From positions 1-64,000 of the forward strand of contig OX637794.1 in assembly GCA_951802425.1 (NCBI GenBank): a stretch of DNA of 64,000 nt, read 5' to 3'. This document shows, in pieces, positions 57,148-64,000 of this stretch (position 1 is its first letter; each line of letters starts with the position of its first letter). The position numbers were made by a program, and so were the translations under genes. The notes beneath the pieces are model-generated. The model was not told the DNA's origin. It saw only the letters and a list, made by a program, of their open reading frames with translations, and made no database searches. Source of the DNA: Clavaria fumosa (Eukaryota > Basidiomycota > Agaricomycetes > Agaricales > Clavariaceae).

Positions 57148-57965
57148 ATGATGATGCACCAGCAGCTAACAACAATAATGGCACACCAGCAGCCTCCAAT
57201 ATTATGTATGATATTATATATGATGTACCATGGCACAATCCCTTCATCTGGCACATGACATGCCACATAGATACATTAGTCTTATTCACATTACTAGCAT
57301 TACTCATGGTCACAAGCATCACCATGTGACCCACTTCATGATGTGACAACATCAACATATATGCAGCCATCAGTCAGCTGCATATGTTCTTCTAAATGGC
57401 ACTAATAACTACTTCACAGCTACTATATTTCAATTTTTGCTGGAAGACCCCCAGGAACCCTAAATGAATTTTTGGGGTGAAAAAAAAGTTTTGAGGGAAA
57501 GCACCAAATGAGAGTAAACATCATCAAAGACATAGTGAGAACTAAAAGGGGGGATTTTTTTATTTGGGAATATTTCATGTGGGGTCCTTGTCAGGGTGCC
57601 ACTAAGTACAAACTGTGTGAGGACTGTGAGAACTGGATTCTGACTGTATGCTGGAATTGTTGCTTTGTGGGTGATGGGAGGGGAGAGAGAGGGATGGAAT
57701 ATGATAGGTATGGGATGGCCCAGTATAGAATTCCATTTGTTTTGGAATCCTATGGTTGGTTTTGATAAATGGGAGAATTTTGACTGGTTTGGTCAGCAGC
57801 TCTGGCATGCATTGCGAAATAGGTTTTGGGAAAATGTAAACCATGGAGATTGAGGATTAGAGGGGTAGATATAGGCACACAAAATTTCAAAAGACTAGCT
57901 TGAGTGGTTAGCTTGCAGTGAAAGAAAGCGCAGATACTCCATCTGCACAAGGACTATGCTGTTAG
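57148..57965. repeat. 651-family/LTR-related repeat, copy B
   Basis: Counterpart of 19173-19990; ends at GGACTATGCTGTTAG. The short repeats before it (56966-57147) are about 27 bp shorter than in copy A. Confidence 0.74.
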
Positions 57966-59610
57966 TCACAATTAACCCTAAGAAACGCGAAATTAATTCA
58001 TTCCACACTTGTGATCATTGACTTACCCTCCTTTTCCTTCTCCAATTCCTTCACCTCACGGCGTGCCTCTCTCAACTTGGTTTCCTGGTCTGAGTAAACA
58101 AAGGAAATCAATTTGTAATGCAGTAAAACCAAATGATTACTTACCTTCCCACTCCCCGTGGAGTGCCTCAAACTCCCTCTCCGCCCCCTCCGCCTGCACT
58201 GTCAATTCTGTGACTTCCGCATCCACAATTTTGGATGTGGGCACCTTCGATGATTTCTCCCGCACTCCTTGCCTTTCCCTATGAACCCGTGAGTTCAGTA
58301 AAACCGTGAATCAGTAAAGAAACACTAAAACTCACCTTTTGCGCTTTTCCGCGCCTCCTCCAACTTGTGTTTTACCACCACCAACTCTCCCTCTAACTCT
58401 CCCTCCCTGTTGGACCTTTCCACCCACAACATCTTCCTCGAGGGTTCCACGACCTGCTGCCTCAACGTCGCGAGTTCCCTCTCCATCTCCTCCCTTGTTC
58501 CGGACTCTTGTGAAGAGGTCACCGCCTTCATCCGTGCCATCGTCGTGACCTGCTTCAATCTCTTCACCTCCTCCTCACTCTTCTTCAGCCTTCCTTCCAA
58601 CCAGTGCCCTCCTCCTCACTCTTCTTCAGCCTTCCTTCCAACCAGTGCTCCTTCGTCGCCCTTACGTCCAACCACCCTTGAAGGATCTTGACTTCTTCCT
58701 CACAGTCCATCACCTTCCGAAGCAACCGCCCCTTCTCTCCCGGGATTGTCAGAATCCATGCCTTCTCCGCACAAACTTTCACGACATTTGTTAGACGCAC
58801 CGGCGTGTCTTCCTCTGCCTCCGTCTCTGTTTCTGGTACGTCCGCAACTCACCTCCCCGACATTGAAGGACCTGGCATCGGCGACCACAACCTTACCCTC
58901 ACTCGTTTTCCGTGCCCTGTTCGTGTCAGGGTCTCTGGAATCGATAGGGTGGGAAGTTTTCTCCCCACTCGGCTTGCAACCTTGGGCGCCCCCATGCCCA
59001 CCGTTTCCGGTCCGTCAATGCGCTTCAACACCTCGTCCACCTGCATGTCATCCCACCCAAGCTGAGCCTTGATGTGCCACCAACGAAAATCTTGGACCCA
59101 CGAACATTTTCCGTGGTCCTCCACGCACTGACGACATCTACTGGCAGCACTGCACTCACACTGCCGGCTCTTCGCAACGCAATTGTCGCAATCCTGTAAC
59201 ACAACCATTAGAGAGGAATTGGAATGAGAATTATTACTACGCACCTCACACTCTACCTCATTCCAGTCCTTGTTCTCTTTTGCTGACCTGATTTTCTTCC
59301 ATAATTTCAAGAAGTCTACGGGAGAGGGGTCAGTCCCGCCTGTAACATTCTCCATTGACCCACTAGGGCCTACGACGACATCCCTTGCCTTGTTGGGACT
59401 CGCAACCTTGCTCCTCCTTTTGTGCCTCGCGACTTCTTCTCGAGAATGCACACATTGCGCCTGTTCGGCCTTTTGATGGGCCAGCGTGTCTTCTAGGATC
59501 CCCAAGTCGATCCCAGGCTCCATTGCATTGTAAATCTGCATTTCGCATGCAACCTCATTTTGGTTCTTGCCGGTTTCAGGCTCGTGCTGTTTGATGAAAG
59601 AGGACACCAT
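57895..59610 (-). pseudogene. Zn2Cys6-like coiled-coil gene, copy B, frameshifted
   Basis: Counterpart of the six-exon gene at 19920-21594, with the same ATG position (59610) and mostly the same splice sites. A 41-bp tandem duplication near 58600-58660, in the coiled-coil exon, is not a multiple of three. It shifts the frame so that translation stops soon after EEEGTGWKEG. The cysteine cluster is changed to CDNCVAKSRQCECSAASRCRQC, with an added Cys. I infer that copy B cannot make the full coiled coil. Confidence 0.68.
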
Positions 59611-59712
59611 GGTGGTTGGACTTAGAGAAATTTTTTGGGTGTCGTGACTTGATCAACAAACATCGCACTGACTAATCATCACGTGACCTCCACTCTTGCA
59701 GGGCTTGAGGCT

Positions 59713-59726
59713 TGAAGGGGGGGTAA
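59713..59726 (+). promoter_or_regulatory. Polypurine tract before LTR-A, copy B
   Basis: TGAAGGGGGGGTAA abuts the LTR start, as in copy A. Confidence 0.6.
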
Positions 59727-61215
59727 TGTCAGGACCCATTCATTTTTCCTCTAACCAAGCTGACTCTACCAACATCTACAAGCCTCCCGACGACCCTCTA
59801 CAACCTCACGAGCCCTTCTACATACTTCCAGAACCCGCTGTCTCCTTCCGGAAGCCTCTCCAACCTCCCCCGCACTCACATGACACTCGCGACCACCATG
59901 CTGTACTCGCGACACTTCCTACTACTTCACTCTACATGTATACTCCGCCCGGACCCACTAATCTTATGCACAACATGTCGTTGCATGTCTACTTCCACCA
60001 GCACATGACTTGGCACAGCACCCCTGGCGCTACCACCAGCGCCAATACGATAACAGCGTTATGGCCATTACCTGCGTTACATGCATTACCCATGTGACTT
60101 CCCACCCAAAGTCACCTGCGTCACCTGTGTCACTAACGTCACCCATGTGACCACTCTTATGACCTCGCAACCTTAACACTCAAATGCGCCACCAATGGTC
60201 AGCTTTATTATTACTTCAAATATGCATCCCTTCTTCTTCTCAGTCGCCTATAACTATGTTACTTATGATCCGAGAATCCCTCCGTAGTTACAGCAACATA
60301 TATACTTATTTAACTAGGTCGCGACCCATGACAGGTCATCTTCGCGACCTTACCTATGCATACCTAACCCCTCGTGACCTTAGTAGAGCATGCGCCTAGT
60401 CACTTTATGACTAAACATACCCCGTACTACTATAGTCTCATCACCTGGCAACTTCTGTACTTTTCCTTTTCTATTATACTCTCTGTACGTATGTATATAA
60501 GGTCTTGCATGTACTTATGGTACTCTAGACTTGATATTGACGCACATTGGTTTAAGCTTGAGGCTATTATGCCCTTTGAGCTTGGAACCACCACGATTGA
60601 TAGGTCTTGTCTCACTTGGTGACCTCAATATTGCCAAGACACTCCTGCTTCACTCTGATTCATCCTCTGTGCTCGTATAAACTCACGCGCCTAAGTATTC
60701 TCTTCATTTCATCTTGGTACTGATCTTTTGAACCCTACAGGTTCTCCCGTCGGTTGGCAAAGTTATTGCCTTCACCGACACACTTCCTAACCTCGTCACG
60801 ACTACCCGTGACCCTCCTAGCATTGTCCTTTTTCCTTCACCTCGTCTTTTCCTCTCTTACGCCTCGTCGGTCGATCTCTCGACCTTCTCAGCATTATCAG
60901 TTTCTCCCACCTTGTCTATTCCTTTCTTCATGCTTCGTCGGTCGACTTCGCAACCCTTTCAGCATTACTCATTTCTCTCCTCGTCAATTTCCTACTTTAC
61001 ACTTCATCTACCAACTTCGTGACTTTCCAAACAATGTCTTCTCTTTCTATACTTGTCTTCCTTCGCTCTTACATCTTCTCAGATGTCTTTGCGACCTTCC
61101 GGGACTGAGCATTCTCGACTGTGCTCAACAGTTGATTGGTCTTAGCGAGTTTCCAGCATAGGTCACCAACAAGTCAATCTCTGGCACTACTATTGAGACG
61201 AGACAGGCCCTAACA
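59727..61215 (+). mobile_element. LTR-A, probable 3' LTR, copy B (1489 bp)
   Basis: Counterpart of 21711-23199 with the same ends and the same truncation of gypsy-C RNase H on its right. TATA-like element at 60494-60501. Confidence 0.8.
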
Positions 61216-62784
61216 AATTGCTGCTATGGCGTATTCCAACCTGTCCGTCTCTATGACAGTGGGGTTTTCTGAGTCGTAATGTGCAAGGACCAGAGCAGAT
61301 GTACATACCGACTTCAAGTGGTCAAATGCCGCTTGGCAATCCGTTGTCCAGTCAAAGCAGAGCCCTTTCTGCATGAGGTTATTGAATGGTCGGGTTATTC
61401 TCAAGTAGCCATGGATGAATCGTTGGTAGAAATTCATGAAACCTAAGAAGGACTGTGTTTCTTTAACATTAGTAGGCGATGGCCAGTTTAAGATGGCATC
61501 AATTTTTGTTGAGTCCATAGAAATTCCACTAGGAGAAACAATAAAACCCAAATATTCCATGGAATCAAGGTGGAAACTCGATTTCATTGGGTTTGCATGA
61601 AGTTGATTGTCGTGGAGCCGCTGTAGAACGCAGCAGATGTGACCCTCATGCACCATCGTGTTGTCGGAATAAATTAAAATATCATCAAGATAGACAACCA
61701 CGAAGGAGTTGACCATGTTGGCGAAGATGTCGTTCATGAACCGCTGGAACATTGCCAGAGCATTGGTTAGCCCAAATGGCATCACCAAGTACTCAAAGGC
61801 ACTGTATTGGGTGCGGAAGGCAGTTTTCCACTTGTCACTGTCCTTGATGCGGATGTTGTTGTATCCGGCATGGAGGTTGATTTTTGAGTAGATCCATGCA
61901 CCCCATAAGCAGTCGAGCATATTGTTTATTAGTGGGATTGGGTAGCGGTTTTTGATCATCACCCTGTTTAAACCTCGGTAGTCAACACAAAGACAGAGTG
62001 AACTGTCCTTCTTTTTTGCAAATACAACGGGGGCTCCCGTGGGGGATTCAGAAGGGTGGATAAATCCCTTCTGGAGCATGTCATCAATATAGTCATGCAA
62101 AACCTTTAATTCCAGCTCAGACATGTTATACAGCAGACCCCAAGGGGCTTTGGTGTCTGGTTCAAGTTGTATCGCATGATCGTAAGTTCGGTGGGGTGGA
62201 AGGGTGCGGGCCTCTTCCTTGGAGAAGACATTGGTAAAGTCTGCGTATTGAGGTGGTAGGTTTGCCCTTGCTTCTGGGGGTTCAGAATTGATTAGTGCAG
62301 CATTAGCTTGGAGCGAGTCTTCAGGTGCAGGGAAAAAATGATAAACAGCATGCAGAATTATATCCTCACCCACTAGATGGTTGGTGAAGTGGGTGGGATC
62401 CAAAATTCGAATTTCGATAGGTGCTGGTTTGGGCAACAGGGCAGCAGAATTTTCCTGTGACCCTGTTCTGTGTAAATTCGTGTTGGGTAAAGTTTTATCA
62501 GCAGCAACAACAGTGGGAAAAGGTGGCAAAGGCTCCTCGGGTAGGTTTGCCCAGTCCCATGTGGTGGAGTTCAAAGTTCCCGACATAGCAGAATTGCTAT
62601 CAGGCACGGTGGGGTTCAACTCTGACAGTGGATTTCCAGTGGTCCCCGTGGGTAGTCCTGGGCTCAGTGTTGACCAGTCCTTAGGAGCGAGCTCCTTCAG
62701 GACCCTGAGTTCATCAGTGGTTGGGTCATGAGACCCTGCAGGCCTTGCTGCATCGGTGGCCACAGTGGGCAAGGGCTTCATCAT
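61210..62784 (-). pseudogene. pol: Gypsy-C pol, copy B: open RT, truncated RNase H
   Basis: A single open frame of 524 codons. It has a linker, then RT with [11 protein letters not shown] (near residue 248), LCVDYRGLN, motif A as [11 protein letters not shown] (Asn near residue 302 where Asp is required), MPFGLTNALAMFQRF, and motif C as VVYLDDILIYSD (about 364-367), then a thumb segment (FLGFMNFYQRFIHGY) and the first strand of RNase H (PTVIETDRLEYAIAA). It ends inside the LTR-A boundary, so RNase H and integrase are missing. Although open, it lacks a catalytic Asp and should be inactive. The copy-A version has a frameshift and a stop as well. Confidence 0.9.
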
Positions 62785-62829
62785 CAGTGGTCAGGTATCG
62801 GAATTGCGGAATTGTATCGAGAGGGTTGG

Positions 62830-63240
62830 TCAATCGATGTCTGGGTTGTGTTTCCAAAGCCATGACAGTCCGAGTATGACCTTCACATCCGAATGGAGTT
62901 GGGTAACATAGAAATGTTCAGTGTGCATTGTGCTGTCCTCAAAGCAGAATTGTTGGTCGGTCACTTGGGTGATCAGTCCTGCGATGGACCCGTCAAATAG
63001 CCTAAGTTGTATAGGGTGGGTTAGTGTTGAATGGAATTTCAAAGGTGTAAAGTCGGGCAAAATGAAACATTCGGTAGCTCCACAATCTACAAGTGTGGGT
63101 ACAGGGGTATTGCTAATTTGCAGAATAACAATGGAAATCAAAAAGGCAGCAGAAGAAATAGATGACAGAACCGTGTATAAGGGGAGTTCATCCATGGTAC
63201 AGGTATCAGTATTGGTATCTATGGCAATATCACAACTCAA
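62830..63240 (-). pseudogene. Gypsy-C protease, copy B
   Basis: Counterpart of 24813-25223. The active site is again VDCGATECF (D-C-G), and the frame again ends in TGA after NPDID. Confidence 0.8.
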
Positions 63241-63248
63241 GAATCTCC

Positions 63249-64000
63249 CTACATGCCTTGAGATGCTGGAGCATTTCCCAACTTGTCACTGGCCAAGGGC
63301 TCAGCTGCGGTCATGGTAAATGTGAGGGTGGCATGGGCAGCAGACTTGCAGTTAGTGGGGATCAACGGGCATGTATTCGAGAAATGCCCTTGACCCATGC
63401 AATATAAGCAAAGTCCAGCGGCCCGGTGGAGAATGGTCTGCAAGGTGTGGATTTCTCCATCTTTCCCTCCTTCGGCTTCGTTACAGGGGTTGAGGCAGGT
63501 TTGGCCAGAGCGGATGTCATGATGGGGTTGGTTACTGGAATGGGCGCAGGGCGGTTCGAGGATTGGTTGTTGGTGGGTTTCACATTGCGGTCTTTCATCG
63601 GGTTTGACAAATTTCCGCACGATGAGTCGCCGGGTCACTTTCTGTATTGGACAGATGTCGGAAAGCGGCCTTGTTCTTCCTCACATTGCCAGTACTGCTG
63701 CTCGAAGGCCAAAGCTTGTTGACAGAGTCCAGTGAACTCCTGCTCTCGACTCGTGTATTGAAACTGGTCTTTGATGCAGTTGGTGAGCCCCTGGTAAAAG
63801 GCCTTGGCGAGCACGGTGTCATTGTATCCAGTGTAGGGTGCGTGCGAATTGAAGGTGACGATGTATTCTGTGATGCGGGAATTGTTGGGCATCTTCAAAT
63901 TATGCAACACGCTCTTCGAAGTCATATGTGGGGGGGGGTTTCTGAATACCAGAAATAATTCCATGGTGAAGTTATCCCAATTGTCCAACATTGTGGGGGG
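63249..64000 (-). pseudogene. gag: Gypsy-C Gag, copy B, partial at window end
   Basis: Counterpart of 25232-25997. The zinc knuckle is CLYCMGQGHFSNTC, in a frame different from the Gag core as in copy A. The Gag core is also cut by a TGA at about 63635, where copy A has CGA (after SVQYRK), a CpG to TpG change. The 5' end lies beyond the window. Confidence 0.8.

Larger units (their letters stand above)
46337..64000. repeat. Segmental duplication, copy B (runs off the window)
   Basis: Direct copy of 8395-25997, starting AGATCATCGACCC right after the 651-bp array. Similarity continues to the last bases of the window, so the true right end of copy B is not visible. Confidence 0.93.

Overview
The window is one end of a chromosome from a filamentous fungus, most likely an Agaricomycete (Basidiomycota). 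It starts with about 1.9 kb of C-rich telomeric repeats reading inward (1-1866), followed by a 114-bp AT-rich satellite (1867-8394). The fungal assignment rests on very short GT-AG introns (about 50 nt), chromodomain-bearing Ty3/gypsy retrotransposons, and a Zn2Cys6-like cysteine cluster. The species cannot be named from the sequence. There is no bacterial gene organisation, and I found no tRNA, rRNA or CRISPR.

Layout. 8395-25997 (copy A) and 46337-64000 (copy B) are direct copies of one segment of about 17.6 kb. In order, each copy holds: a giant palindrome (two 1345-bp arms and a 31-bp loop); a degenerate C/T/G-rich repeat tract; a solo LTR of a family I call LTR-A (about 1.5 kb); a fragment of an RRM gene; GC-rich minisatellites; a gag-only LTR element with an intact ORF; a multi-exon minus-strand gene for a Zn2Cys6-like/coiled-coil protein; another LTR-A; and a minus-strand gypsy element (gypsy-C) that the LTR truncates in RNase H. 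Copy B runs off the window in gypsy-C gag.

Between the copies (25998-46336) lies a nest of retrotransposons. A plus-strand chromovirus remnant (gypsy-D: RNase H, integrase, chromodomain) is followed by a degenerate coiled-coil gag-like gene. Then comes a minus-strand gypsy-B' that has been split twice, once by a solo LTR-A (target duplication GGGTG) and once by a full-length sibling, gypsy-B (32135-37570, target duplication GGTTC). After these comes a 7.5-kb array of about 11.6 copies of a 651-bp repeat, made of two homogenised blocks.

Activity. Nearly every retroelement ORF is broken, and many breaks look like CpG deamination: CGA codons turned into TGA, and catalytic GAC aspartates turned into AAC. 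The readable exceptions are the gag-only element ORF (17812-18687 and 55814-56689) and the spliced minus-strand gene of copy A (19920-21594). The copy-B version of that gene is frameshifted by a 41-bp tandem duplication.

The most unusual signals are the palindrome, whose two arms carry copy-specific changes symmetrically and whose loop is inverted between copies; the gag-only LTR element; and the antisense six-exon gene whose last exon lies in a fragment of the 651-bp repeat family. All boundaries and identities were read by eye, and no alignment or database search was run.
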